Source: Pseudoscleropodium purum (lineage: Eukaryota; Streptophyta; Bryopsida; Hypnales; Brachytheciaceae). From it: a stretch of 64,000 nucleotides of DNA. The notes under the pieces are model-generated. The model was given only the letters and a program-made list of their open reading frames with translations. It was not told the DNA's origin and made no database searches. Positions 36,851-49,800 of this stretch are shown piece after piece (the first letter of the stretch is position 1; each line of letters starts with the position of its first letter). The translations under genes were made by a program, and so were the position numbers. The stretch covers positions 13,828,501 through 13,892,500 of the forward strand of contig OZ017796.1 of NCBI GenBank assembly GCA_963969395.1. The letters run 5' to 3'.

Positions 36851-37600
36851 GGCGAGGTATGTGAAGGTATAATCATCTATTAATTGCAATTGTTATTAAT
36901 TATTACGTCACCAAATGTATTTTCATTGGGCCTAATTGGGAAGGAAAAGAGGATTTTAGTGTACTTTAGCATGCATCATTTGAATACCGTATGAATAAAT
37001 CATGGAATTTCAAATTGATGAGCATAGATGTACCAGAAATCTTGACATTAGGTTTTAATGTCCATCTTCATAATTAATATCTTCATTTTAAAGATGAATC
37101 TAGTTTGGGTGTACTTCCAATTCACAGTGCATATCAAATATAATACCTTTGTTTCAAGTGTGATACCTATTTCATATCTACAATCCAAATGGATTCTAGT
37201 ATTATTGTTAAGGTATGAGTATTAATTATTACCACCTGATACACATAGGTAAAAATTGTTTGAAATTTGGATCAAAGAATATTGTGTATGTCTTTAAAAG
37301 TAAAAAAAGAATGCATATTAAAGTAAAAGTAGGCACTTTTGATTGGCCCCTCCAAAGAAAAATATTCACTTTTGAATTTCATTCTAGTAGAGGATCAATA
37401 ATTTGTAGTAAAGTCACTTTACAAAGACTATTGATAATGTGTATTTGGCACTCAGTGAATCTTCTATTGATGAGATCAAACTTCAAGTTTCTAAAATCTT
37501 CAATCACTTTCATTACCAAATGGCCCAATGTAATTAGAAAGAGGGAGTGTGGCTTAATAGGAAACCCATTAATCCATAGATCTCCAAAATTTGATGGGTT
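36851..37600. other. AT-rich stretch with an unrecognised 129-codon ORF
   Basis: The plus-strand ORF at 37215-37604 is lysine- and isoleucine-rich, as AT-rich DNA tends to give, and shows no motif. It is not supported as a gene. Confidence 0.3.
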
Positions 37601-39439
37601 TTGATGTAATTTAGAGAAAAGAGTTATGTTGAATAACTCACTTGGACCTAATGTCTCTCTTCCCCTAATCTGGTACAGTACATATTCTAAACAATGTACA
37701 GGATTAGAAGGAATCCATTTGTTTTATGACAATGTATCACCCTCTTTTTGACAGATTTGAGCTCTGCAAGCATGTCCATCCCAATATATATTCTGCAGTG
37801 AATGGGGACAACAAAGGCCTTGCTGTTCAATAACAAATACTGGAGGGAATGCTTAGAAACAAAATTCCTTAATGCAACTTTGGAAGCTTGAGTTCAATCA
37901 GGTATGGCTCTTGAAGGATTGAATTTTTCGAGTCACTGCAGGTCGATTTGATCCCACATAGTTGAACTTGGAATAACTGTTGAACTCGGCTAGTTAGGTT
38001 AGTCTAGATTTTTGAAGCAAATTGCTTGCCAACTGTGCCCAAAGATGAAAGCTTCAACAGTGCATACTACCCATGGCCTACTCCTGTAGCTGCGTTGAAA
38101 AATCAGTGAGGTTTTGATTGGAATTACCTATTGTGCCAAAGGAGTGCGTACAGCTTCATCTTTCCATTTTACAAGCGTACATTCATTGTTTGTCTTTCAT
38201 GTTTGTGACAATACCTATGTAGCTGGACCCAGCAACACAATCATACACACTGCATAGAGCTCCCTTTTGTCGTCTTCGTTGGGTTATGCACCTGCCACAA
38301 GGATGACAAACATCTCTTCCTTTTTGATGCATGTGGAATGTGATGATCAGAAGATGTACAACACAATTTGGAAGCCATAATTTGCAGCAATCCAAGTGTG
38401 GCAACTAGACTGCAGGCACACAAGCATGTGTGATCACATGATGGAAGGCCGCAAATCACATGGGAGTATGGGACGTATCAAACGGTGGCAGAAATCAACC
38501 ATCAATTTCCAAAGCAAGCTAAAGTACCGAATGTGTGTGTCCTGTCCTGCAGAAGAAGAACAATGGCCAGGGTCTGGCAGAAAGAGCGCTCCACCTTCTG
38601 CAGCAGTCCAGCAGTGCAGCTGCCAACATACACTGTAATCCCAACTCCCCAAGATTTGGCACTGCATTCAAAATCATAATTTAACACCATCACTGCAAAA
38701 ACAGTTAGAGTACACTGGATTAGCCATGATCACATGATCCTGGCTTCTGGTGATCAACCTAGAGGCCCTCCCAAACAGTAATATTGCCACAATTGTCACC
38801 ATTTTATTACAGACAAGTCATGTATGTGTTCAATTTCGTACAACATGCATGCAAGAAACTTTGGGCCTGTCTAGTTGGGTGTCTAGAGCTATGATATGCC
38901 CATTGATTTTGGGGTGGGGAAATTGCCCACACAAGATGAAATGGTATAGTACAGATAGTACAACACCTGCAGCAGCAGGAGGCGTGAAAGGTTGATAACA
39001 CATCCAATTATAGCACTCAAAGTTCATCACCTTCATCTCTCAATCGTTCATTTCATTGCTGGAAAGCAATTTGCTGCACCACGCTTCTTGAGGATTTGCC
39101 TTCAGCAGCAAACACACCCCATGTCCATGTTGAAGAATTCACTGCTCGACAGGTAAAATGATCTCATCCCTTTCGTCCAATGAAGCTATTCCAGCATCCA
39201 TTGCCTGTTGTATTCAAGAGTAGGAAGACCATGGTAGAACAGATGCTCAGTTCCGTTTAGTGTCCTGCAGGGTGGAAAGTAGAAGAAACCTTCAAAGCAT
39301 ATTTACGGGATTGATACTTGCTGATCTCCTTTGTAGCTTGCCATTGCAATGTCAAGCGCCAGGCAGTCGCCAGGTGGCCACTGGAGTTCCAGAGCAGTTG
39401 ATAAGAAGAAAAACTGCCAACATTTGGTAGCAGCATTGC
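37601..39439 (-). other. Region 3' of NRL gene 2, no supported gene
   Basis: Moderately GC-rich DNA adjoining the gene 2 stop codon, probably including its 3' UTR. Multiple overlapping ORFs of 60-81 codons occur on both strands at 38183-39036; none is recognised. Confidence 0.4.
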
Positions 39440-42400
39440 TCAAGTCATTATGGAATGGCGTCGCCGGAGTATTGCAGTCGTCGACTCTCGCACAGACTGC
39501 GTTTCAGAGTCCATATCCTTGGACGAGGCGGAGTTGGACACCTTCTTGTTGAACAGTTTTTGCAAAAACTTCTTGGGCTTGGCAAAGATGCTTTTACGGT
39601 GAGCGGGTTTCAAAGAGTCATGAGCGAAAGAGGTGCGATTCTCGGCCTCAACAATTCGAGTTTTGAGACTAACCAATTCGTCCTTCAAGCAGGAAAAGTC
39701 TTGGTGTAGAACATAGCCGCCGTCAGCCGAAGCGGAGACGGAGGGGACATTCTCCGTGTGCATATCCGAACAGCTTCTGTCATCGCTCGATTCGTGGCCC
39801 ATGAGTGCACGAATATTGCTAGGCATGGTGCTCACACCGTAGCCTCCACTCGATGCTGACCGCACTTGCTCAAAAAATAGCACCTGCAGAAACAACAGAA
39901 ACAACAGAAGTCGGAAGTCAACGTGCATGCAATGGTCACTGGAGAGAGTACTAAATGTACCCCATGCTTTGATGGTCTTCAGTACACCCAAAATGTTCTA
40001 AATGCTTCAAAAGATATCATGGGATATGAGTAGCATAGAAGGTAGTGGCACCTTAAACTGTCAGGTACCTAAACCGAACTTCTATGTTTTTCCTATTTTT
40101 TTCCTATTGGCAACCAAATCAATCGAAAACCATCAGTTTCCTAACTTGAGTAGATTATCAAAGTGGCTATTCAGGGGTGCAGCTATTTAGGTGTGCAGTA
40201 CTCTCTGTTGCTTCAAGGGTCCAAATATGTTGTTTCCTACTCAGTCTATGACATATTGTAAGCCTTCATCGTGTTGCTTTTGAAAATTTATAACATATTC
40301 TGCAAGGAGAAGAAAATCCAGATTCTACATATAACATCTTCCACTACAATTTGCTAAACTACTTGAAGAAAATTTTCCCGATGTGGCCACCCGTAAGACA
40401 CTGAAACGCTTACATGGACGATTCGAGGTGCCGTTACCTTCCTCGAAAATGTGACATAAAGTGTAGCATAAAGTATATAAGGCGTTTCAAGTAGTATCCT
40501 CTAACGGAAAGGATGGAATGAAAGGGTTCGTGCACCAACCTGAACAACCGTGCGGAGAGGCAAACGCTCATTTTGTGCAGCATGCATACACGCCTCCACC
40601 GACAACTTCCTGCAGTCCATCAATCTGCAGATCTTTTTTTTGTCACTCTTGCCTAGTTCTGGATGTTCCTGTCGAATCACCCAAGTCGTGAGCTACGTTG
40701 CAAAGAATAATACCAAAGTCAACAACGATTTCCACAGAATTTCAGCTCACGAATCTCACCCCGTGATGTAAAATTTCATTAACCCGAGAGCTCAAATGGG
40801 CAAAAATGGCAGCTTCCATATCTATAAGCATTCAAATGAATAAAATATATCATTCGGGAACATAATGTATCAATGTATCCTACATTTTTGAACTCTCAAT
40901 AAAGAAGATACTCTAATCAACTATTAGCTTCAAACCAGACTTGCTACTTTGAGTTTGGCTAAGCTCTAGAAAGGTCAAAAAGTAAAGAAAAAATGAGTTT
41001 ACCAGTCCAGTAGACTGACCTTGAGATACATGTCAACAGCGCGATACAACCCATCGTGAAAAGGGCGCGCAAAGTCAGGAATGGACTCTGCCAGATGCAT
41101 AAATTTCACAACAGGAAGGTTGGGATCCCTCGCAATTTCAGCCAAGTACCCGTCAATAAGCTTTGCAACTTTCTGCTTGGAGCCATGGCTGTGCCGACTC
41201 TCCATCAAGTCGATACTCTCAGTAGACCGTGTCCTGCGCAACCTCTCCCGAGGAACGACCCTGAACGGATCCGCAGGTGGAGTGGAAGGAGAACTATGAT
41301 TCTGCAAAAGATAGTGTTCCACAATTTGCATCACCATGTCCACATCATACATCTCGTTCACATACGCCAGAGACGGAATCAACAGATCCTGCAAGGAAGC
41401 TTCCTCGAGTTGCAGTCCAATCCTCCTGGCCAAGTCCTCTTTGGTAGATGGGGACGCGTTCAGGAAGATGGCGGCCTTGAGAAGCTTCAGCAGAAAACTG
41501 CAGGAAGAGAAGCCTCCCTCAACTGGAAGCAGATTGACAATAGTTTCCAGCATTTGCTTGTGTTTTTGAGCTTCCACCGTGTAGTCTACAGGTAAGCGTG
41601 CCCCTTCTGTGCTGTCCACTATGCTGAGTTCGTCTGAAATTCCGGGTAACCACCGCTGCGCATAAACTTTGAGTGCCTCGACAACTAACTCGCTCGTCAC
41701 TCCTTTGGCTATGGCGGCAGCCATGACTCTCCAGAACAGGTCGATGTCCAAGTCGCAGATATCCTCCACCCACCAGTCCTTCGGCACGGGCGACATCCAG
41801 GCAGGGCACCCCGGCGCGCCGGTCCATATGCCGGGGCTAGCTGGCTGACTCACTGAAACATGGTCCAGGGCTATGGACACTCGAGAATAGGAGAAGGACC
41901 AGTCCACCATCACGGGATCGACCACCATTTTGGAAGAGATGGACTCGATGCACCGATTGATTATCTGTCGCAGAGGTCGAGCGCACGCCACCCATTCAGA
42001 ATTGAGGCACATTCATATGAATTTTGGAAAGAAGATCTTAATTTGAAGCATCCTATAATGTAAAGTCTCCATTCACCATACAGCAAGGGAGAGGTTCCAT
42101 TCACCAGACACGTGAACTTTGAGTCTCTCCCTACAACAACCTAGAAACTTGTGTCATCTAAATTTTGCACATTTATTCTGTGTAAAGATAAAAATCAATT
42201 GCAAAAAAACATACGTCAAGAGATTAAGTATTTTCACAATTAGCACAATTCAAAGCTCACCTGTATGGTCAATGGACCCTCTAATGTACTGTACGGTTAA
42301 TGGAGCCTCTACCTCACAATGATATGAATTTTGAAAAGAAGAATCCTACACTCGGCAAGCTGGTTGATAAAAACGCGTTTAGGTAGAGATTAGTATAACC

Positions 42401-44263
42401 GTTTTAGGACCTGATTCGATCTCCTATGCTGACCCCGGCTACCATAAGCAACTCATCTATTAACACTTGCTTGGACTGATTAGTAAGTGGTGTAAGACTG
42501 ATTTGGCTAATGATGGCCTATGACCAATAATCTTTGAATGGAAATGAGCTTGTCTACTGCCAGTTATAGTGGTCTCCTACTTTGAAGTAGCAAAGAAATT
42601 CTTACGCATTGATGGAAAATTTGATCTCAAACAGATTTGGCCATCTGTTTTACCCAAAGGTGTCTCCATTGCTCGAAACATCTCCCAAAGGTCACACTCA
42701 CACGAATGCTAAAGGCTTAAAGAGACACAAATGGTATCCCCTATCCTTACTCCTGGATTATCCGAAAGGAAAGGGAAAGACAAAACCAATGCTGAAATTT
42801 CTACGCATGAATCACTCTAGACACGGCAAAGTGAACCATTGGGACACTTGCAGTTTGAGGGATGCAGTGAGGGGAGGATGAGGTTCTCAGTTTTGTGACT
42901 CACTTGCAAATCTTCAGACCAAGGCTGATAATCTTTACTGCTCTGAAGGCAAATAATGGAGTCCTTCCAGCCTCGTAAGATAGATGAATTCAGAAAAACT
43001 TCCAGCTTGTAGATGAGATTGCTCTTCTCTACCATCTCGGACATTTTGAGATACTCCGCTGCACATCGGACCTCGCCTACATTGTGTGCATTTAGGGTTA
43101 TGGTAACACCATAGCAGAATTTGGCACAAACTTCAAAACATTCCGCGCTTCCAGGGAAGTCCTCGATTATAACTTCAGATTCACCCGCTTCCACTGCCTC
43201 CGTGACAAGCTTATTCAGCGCTCCGCACCGCGCTAGAAGTGGAAACTGCCAAGCCGATAACAGAATGATGAAAACACTTGTGCTTGTTGCTGATCATCCT
43301 AAATATCTTAAACCTGAATTCTTCCTATCTTCAAAGGCACAATTTAAAACTTCTCAAGAACAAACTGTTGCCCATCTAAATGGGCCAAATTGACAAAGAC
43401 ATTGATAGGGTTTATGGAAACAAAATATTTACACTCATACTGTACATTTAGAGAAATCTCATAGCAGAATCATGGTCGATCCCATGGCGTGCATACCAGG
43501 TGAAGATTGAACTTGTGCCCATCCACGTCGAGAACAATGTCACTCGTAAGATCCGATTTCACCGACCTGCATTGTGACAAAAATCATCATCTTTCTCACA
43601 AAAACATCATAAATTATGTCGGCAACCACAGGGAAGACGAATAATTGAAGACCACCTTCCTAAACATTTTCTAGAATGCATCCGAACTCGTCTCTCAAAC
43701 AGACCGAAGGCAAATAGATAGACCCTGCACGAAACCTGGTACCAAAGAAACGAGGAGAGCACGTAATCTAGGAGAGATAAAATCAGGTATCCAGACACTT
43801 CCGAACATTGGAGAAATTTCTGAATCAAATTGAATTGTGCACGTCGAACTCATGTGATGGCGAGATTGTTACTAGGGACAGTGCTTATCTTCGTTTCCAC
43901 CTGAATTTCTTTTAAAAGCAGCCAACTTATGTTCTCACTCCAAATGGACTCCGTTTTCATTACGAAAATTTATTACTTCAAGATTTGTTGTTAAAATTGA
44001 ATTATGGTAACACCTCTTTTATTCGTATCAATGTCTCATCTACGATGCTTGACCGCCTGCAGCAAGGCAGCTTCGAGAGCCTTACGTTGTCTAGTGCGCT
44101 ATTACCTAAATCTTTCTAATATATCACATGTTTAGGCATTGCATTAAATTGAAAAGAAATGTAACCACATGGAAAGTGAGGAAAAAAGAAAGAGTAAAGC
44201 TTACGTGACATTGCCGCGAGTTGTAAAGAAGTCCGGCCGCGAGCCCAACCGCATGAACTTCAT
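39440..44263 (-). CDS. NPH3/RPT2-like (NRL) BTB/POZ-NPH3 protein, gene 2, six exons
   Basis: Coding exons on the minus strand are 44263-44205, 43566-43497, 43245-42904, 41964-41020, 40668-40540 and 39883-39440, giving 662 aa; all five introns are GT-AG. Exons 1, 2, 3 and 5 have the same lengths as in gene 1, and exon 3 is about two-thirds identical to it by eye. The N-terminus reads [13 protein letters not shown]. The BTB domain (about 27-135) has [17 protein letters not shown] and [12 protein letters not shown]. The NPH3 domain runs from PKDWW (218-222) through [10 protein letters not shown] and KKICRLMDC to VLFFEQVR (516-523). A coiled coil begins at HQDF (575). A lysine-rich amphipathic stretch ([13 protein letters not shown]) and a basic tail, RRRHSIMT, follow. 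In Arabidopsis NPH3 a serine third from the end, in an RxS motif, binds 14-3-3 proteins and controls membrane release; a similar role for S659 is inference. The usual HLHK at the exon 2-3 junction is HL here. The likely role is a CUL3 adaptor or auxin/phototropin scaffold at the plasma membrane. Confidence 0.93.
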
Positions 44264-46700
44264 TGTATCCAGCTGCCCTGTCCGACACTGTAATCCTGAA
44301 TCCCACTGAAATTTGACCTGTCACCCGACCCCTTCTTCTAGTTTGGTAATGAATCCGCCCTACTCTACCTGCATATCATCCTATGCTAAAGAAGGGACCC
44401 TTCTTAGCAAAAAAAAGGGGCTTGAGGGGAAGCCATCACCACAGCCAGCAAAAGACATATTTCACCCCTTCTACACCTGCCGGCCAGGTACAAAAAGCAT
44501 AGCCTCCAGGGTATGCAATAGATTCTACAAGTCCTGGAGCACCTTTTGTCAACTATGAACGCAAACAATGGAGATAGCAGAAAAAATTGCCCATCTTGGT
44601 TTGATTGAGTGGAAGGATACGTCAATTTTCCTGATGCATTCTCAATCTTGGAACAAGAACGTGTGAGATAGGGCTACACCAAAGCCCGCACCCTCCAAGA
44701 CAGGGCTGCTCGGTTCTTCAACCTCCAGAGGAAGAACCCCATAGATAACGATATGAATCCTTTTCTCCTGAGCTAGAATCTCCATCCCTGTAGCTTCGTT
44801 ATATCCTCAGACGCGCCGGGACCCACAACACCTAAGAAACACAGCATGATAGCTTCGTACCAGTCAAAAAGCTCGCCGCCCGAGATGCATACTGGAACCA
44901 TGTCCTGGAAAGAAGGACACTCAAAACCCCACTCAACCTAATCTGGAGTGAAGAAGCTCACTGAGTCACTGGTCTCTCCGATACCCTAAAAAAAGATCTC
45001 TCAAAATCAGTGGCAAGCTTACAAGCTCGTTACAGCCCAGCCAGTGATTTCGACCCCCAACTCGGAAATTTGCTGGCTGGGACAGAACGGACAAGATACT
45101 GAAAGAGCCAGAAGAATCCAGCAAGGACGAAAATGACAAACGAACCCCCAACGTGCGATGTACTGCAACCGACTACTCTCTGTGCAACAAACTATTGGAC
45201 AATGTCAGAGGATGCGCATGAGTTGCGAACTAGCTAGCCAAAGCCGAACCCCAAGATGGACAATTTCTGGCGAGGTGGAGCTGGACTGCAAATTAAGTTG
45301 GATGCACTCAAACCAACAATGGCAACAGCAAGGAGACAGGCGAATGGCCGGGGGAGCACTACTGACTGCACTAACTTAAGTGACTACTCAGGGCTTATTG
45401 TAGAAGCGTAAGACGAAACCAAGAGGGTAGGAGATGATGGAAGGCTGATGTCAGACTGAGGCTCTGTTACCGACATAGAACAGAGTAGCTGGGCAGGTGC
45501 AGAAGGAACGCCCTGGCAAGTACAGTACAGAGCTACGTAACAAGTAGGTCGAGTAGTTGTAGCAGCCACGCAGACTTCGTCAGGACAGTCAGGAATGTGC
45601 AGGTCTCTTGTCCTGCATAAAACCTGCCATTTCCTCTCTTTAAGTTCCTTCCTTCCTTCTTCTTCTTCCCTCATTCACCCTAAGCTTCAGTTTGTTAAGC
45701 GCAACACTCTCTTTGTGCGAGTACTTGTCGTGATCCTGCACTCACCTATTTCTTTTACTTCACCCACCACACCACACCTTGCCATTTCAGTCTCCCTGGC
45801 AATGCCAACTTCTCTGCCCTGGAGAGAGGAAGAAGAAGAAGAAGTTGGGGCCGAGAACAGAGTTGGCATTTCAAACAGGTCACCAGCCACATGCACTGCA
45901 ATGAGCTGCCTGACCATGCCCAGCAACAAGAGCCAGCTCCATGGCTCTTCGGCTCCCTGTCTTGACGACCTCCCTTCCGTTCCCTTCGGGTCTCGCTACA
46001 AGTGGGCTTCTTGTGGCACTGACGACTCACTGATTATTGTTCCCTACCCTATGCTCGAAATCCGAGGTATCCAGCTGTTTTGGAATACAGTCGTAATCAC
46101 CGGCTGCAGTGTTACGTTTTCCCTCCCTAGCTGCGACGTTACCTGGGAAGCACTGGATGCTGGGTAGAAATCAGAAGTCCCTCCACTACTAACTTACCAC
46201 GCAACTGAATGCTGGGATAGTCAACTGGAGACCACGGAGAGGGAAGTTAGAGATGCCGTGATGCCTGCGAGATGGTGAAGGACCCCACCCCACCCCACCC
46301 CACCCCACCAAACCAACGTGGAAGCTGTGGATCTCGCGGATCCACAAAGAAGTCTCCTTTCGGGCCTGCAAGAGCAATGAAGGCCATTGGTGAGTGGCGG
46401 TGCTTCCGGAAGGTCGCAAGGTGCAGCGGGGTAGGGATCGCAAAACATGCGTCACTCAGAAAAACGGCACCGTGGATTGAAAGATGAAGGGAACATAACA
46501 TTGTTTACCAATGAGGCAGGGCCACAGGAGTCTCTTTTCCATCCTAGAAAAGGAGACCCCTACAGTGAAAAAAAATTGTCTTACTTGGCTCTTTAACACC
46601 AACCCCAATCCTTGAATTAAGTGTTGATTAGTCCTTCTTAGAGCATCACGACCCACCTTGCTAAATGCGGTGGAGTTAAGGCCTACAGAATGCAAAGCCA
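44264..46700 (-). other. Upstream/5' leader region of NRL gene 2
   Basis: GC-richer, low-repeat DNA runs about 2.4 kb upstream of the gene 2 start and then gives way to AT-rich DNA. It contains CTTC-rich tracts at 45642-45672 and an (ACCCC)n run. A 190-codon plus-strand ORF (45595-46167) opens within the tract; its serine/leucine-rich, glutamate-run composition suggests chance. Confidence 0.45.
46282..46309. repeat. (ACCCC)n microsatellite
   Basis: Five pentamer units upstream of NRL gene 2. Its G-rich strand is the sense strand of the gene and could form a G-quadruplex. Confidence 0.9.
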
Positions 46701-49539
46701 TTTATTTTTTAAGCCTGGTGGTGCACCCATTCACCCTTAACAAGCCAAAACAACTACGTATGTTGAGATCAAGAATCTAGGAAGTACTGGAATTGGGGCT
46801 ACGTCTCCGAACAAAGTGCAACCACGTCGAGAAAGCACCAAATGAAGTGCCAGAGCAAATGTGGCTTCTTCATGACTATTTGGAAAAGTGCCGGATCAAG
46901 TGGATCAATTTGTTGAAACTATCAAAGATTAAGAATTGAATTTTGTTGCATTTTATTATACCAATCATGAGCAGACCAAGCTCCATTTGTCAACCATCTT
47001 GTTGTTTGCTAGTTGGTTGCTAAACAAGTAATCCATTTTTGTAGGACAAGTGGGGCAGTTTTACCAGTCTTTGCTTAAAGGCCATTCGTTTTATGGGACA
47101 TGTGGGAATGCTCTCATGTATCTAGCAAAGCATAATACCTTCCAAGCATGGGGAGGTCCATTGCTTAGTTATAAAAAGTACGAAGTGGAAGGAAGCCTTG
47201 GCTAGCTAATTACAAGCTTATCTACTTGCTCCATTAAGGTTTGAGGAAATTGGGAAGTTTGATCACTATCATCCCTACATTCCACTCACATAGAATTAGC
47301 CAAAGCTTGCATAAAAGACCAAGAATCAATTAGAAAGAATTGTACATGGAAGTGTAGAATAGTTGCTTAAAGGGAGAAAATTAGGTTATGAAAAGCACAC
47401 AAGCAAGTTTCTAAATTTTGAAGAACTATTTTCAGCATTGGATTTGAATTTTTGAATTGGTTGTAGTTTGACAACAAGGCAAAATTACTTCCACAATGAA
47501 AAGTAAACCAATCTATAACAAGCAAAAGGCCCATGACAAACATTTAGGAAATGACTCATTACAATCACTTGCATCAACCAACAATTTTCAATGAATGAGA
47601 TTTGGGTTACATTAGGTTGAGTTGGCAATATCAATGTCTTGGATGATGATGGAATGATTAATGATTACAATAGGAACTTCTACCTTTTGAATGTAAATTC
47701 ATTACATAAAGTGAAAGTTGAGTGTCCTCATATTGTAGCTATGTTGGAAAATATTGTGGTGATATAAAAAAAATTGTAACTATTTTAGGTGAGTAAGATG
47801 CCTATTATGAATACACATTTGATTGTTTTTTATATTGTTTAGAGACTCTTTTAGGCCAATTGGATAGCACACATATTATAAGTTTATAAAACATTCATAC
47901 TTTGTCAAAAATATATAATTCAATTGCTCTCCCTATTTCTTATATATATCTATATGTGATAAAAAAAAAATTAATTTTCAACAATGCCAACAAGGCAAAC
48001 CAATCATTCTACATGTCATTGAATGGTTTACTTAGGTTTCTCCCTTCTTACATAGCTCTAAGGCAAAAGCACAACAAAAAATTGACAAATGCTTTTATTG
48101 AGTTTTTTAAATTTCAACTCAATATAGAAGTTCTTATTAATTTAGGATAGATACATGCCAAGCTCAAGCTTTAACTAAAAAATATTGTACATAATTTAGG
48201 GTTACATTTTGCAAAAAATTGTTGGAAATGTTTGGAATACTTTACTTTTGCAATCTTTTGGACATTTCACTTATAATATTTCAAAAAATACTTAATTTTT
48301 GTTTGAATGTGACATTTAGATAGGATATATTAGAGACATTGACCAATAAGGTATTTCACTTACTTACTTGTGAATGAGTGCAAATTTAAATTTATTTAAT
48401 ATAGCAAGCCATAATTTTGGCCTACGGATGAGAGAGACAATTTTCACAATGAGTTTTCAAGGCAATTGACATAGAAAGCTACCTTAGCGAGCCTTGGAAA
48501 AGGCATTGTAGGAGTCTACAAATATGTCTTTTCAAAGAATATTCCATCGTACATGATACTAATATGCCACAGGGTCATGCTAAACAAAATAAAATCTAAA
48601 AATATGTCTATAGAGTAGCTTCATTCATAAGTATATGTAAATAGAAAATAATAAAATTAATTGTTGGTCAAGTGACCTCACTCACTTGTTAGTTTGTATA
48701 AACAACCTATGAGTGAGTGACTAAAAAATTGGAATTTTTTTTTATTGCTAGAACAATCTAGTAACTTAAGTTTGGTGTTGCTACCACACCTAAGTTAGTA
48801 AGAGTTGTTTCCATGCACATCCCAATTCACAATATTGGAAGGGACAATGTATCATACATGTTTATAACTATCTCCCAACCTCTCAAGGAGATGACATGTC
48901 TTTTGAAAAATGAAGGCTTTCCAAGATTGAGTGGCCAAGTCTTTGAACTCAAGGGGGCCCATTTTTTATTTTCTTAAACCAAAATAAGAAGCCAATGGTG
49001 TTTGTTTCTCCTTTCTTTGGCTTCTTCCTTTAAACTCTCATGAAATTTAGGAAATTTTAGAAAGCCTCCAATTTTATTTAGTCTTACTAGGCAAGCACAC
49101 TGATATAAATGGCCCACTCCATTTTTTCCAAGATTATGGTAGAACCACTCATTCCCAAAGAGGCATCCACACCAAACTTCTATAGTGCAACCATTTCCAA
49201 CCAAGGCTTGAACAAATTTCTAACCAAAACTCAAACTTTTTTTTTCTTTTTTCATCAAGGTTGAGACTAATAAACTCATGACATATGTCTCGAAATAGTA
49301 AGCAAGAAAATAGGAATAAGTGAGCAAGAAAGTAGGAATTAGTGAGCAAGAAAGTAGTATTCAAAATAATTGAAATTGAAAAACTCTACATATTGGGTAT
49401 GGGTCCAAGTGTTGACTTCCAAAATTCTTAGTAATTTCAATTCAAGATATAAAATTACCAGAAAAATTTACAATCCCTGTGATCTCTGTCTTCCTGCATG
49501 GAAAAAAAAATTCCCTTGCCTTATACTGCTCCAAAACAT
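46701..49539. other. AT-rich intergenic DNA, nothing recognised
   Basis: Only unrecognised ORFs of 71-82 codons. Direct repeats of a GTGAGCAAGAAAGTAGGAAT-type word occur at 49300-49355. Confidence 0.5.
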
Positions 49540-49800
49540 GAGCAGAATCGCTTAATTGGTCGACTATGTGTGGTTGTAGCATACGTGGAGGAGTGAAGAT
49601 GGGAAGCTCCAGCGACGGGCACTAACATGTGGCTGCGCTCCAAGTACCGTAACGTCCTCAGCTTCGTTGGGACGGGGAGAATTCCTTTTTTTCGAAGGAG
49701 CGGAGCCATTGAAAGCGCTTGGTCTGGTTCTCCAGGAGTCCAGGTTGCATAGTGTCTGGGAGATGCTGCCGCACGCGGGGCACTAATGACTCCAATTTTT
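49540..49800. other. Small GC-rich island, function unknown
   Basis: About 260 bp of higher GC with one 62-codon minus-strand ORF that I do not recognise. No terminal repeats were seen. Confidence 0.35.

Noticed and set aside
37215..37604. 129-codon plus-strand ORF
   Set aside because: No recognised motif, and low-complexity lysine-rich composition.
41056..41595. 179-codon plus-strand ORF over exon 4 of gene 2
   Set aside because: Antisense shadow of the NPH3-domain exon; the minus strand carries the conserved protein.
45595..46167. 190-codon plus-strand ORF upstream of NRL gene 2
   Set aside because: Composition is driven by CTTC and GAAGAA tracts, overlapping ORFs exist on the other strand, and no motif is recognised.
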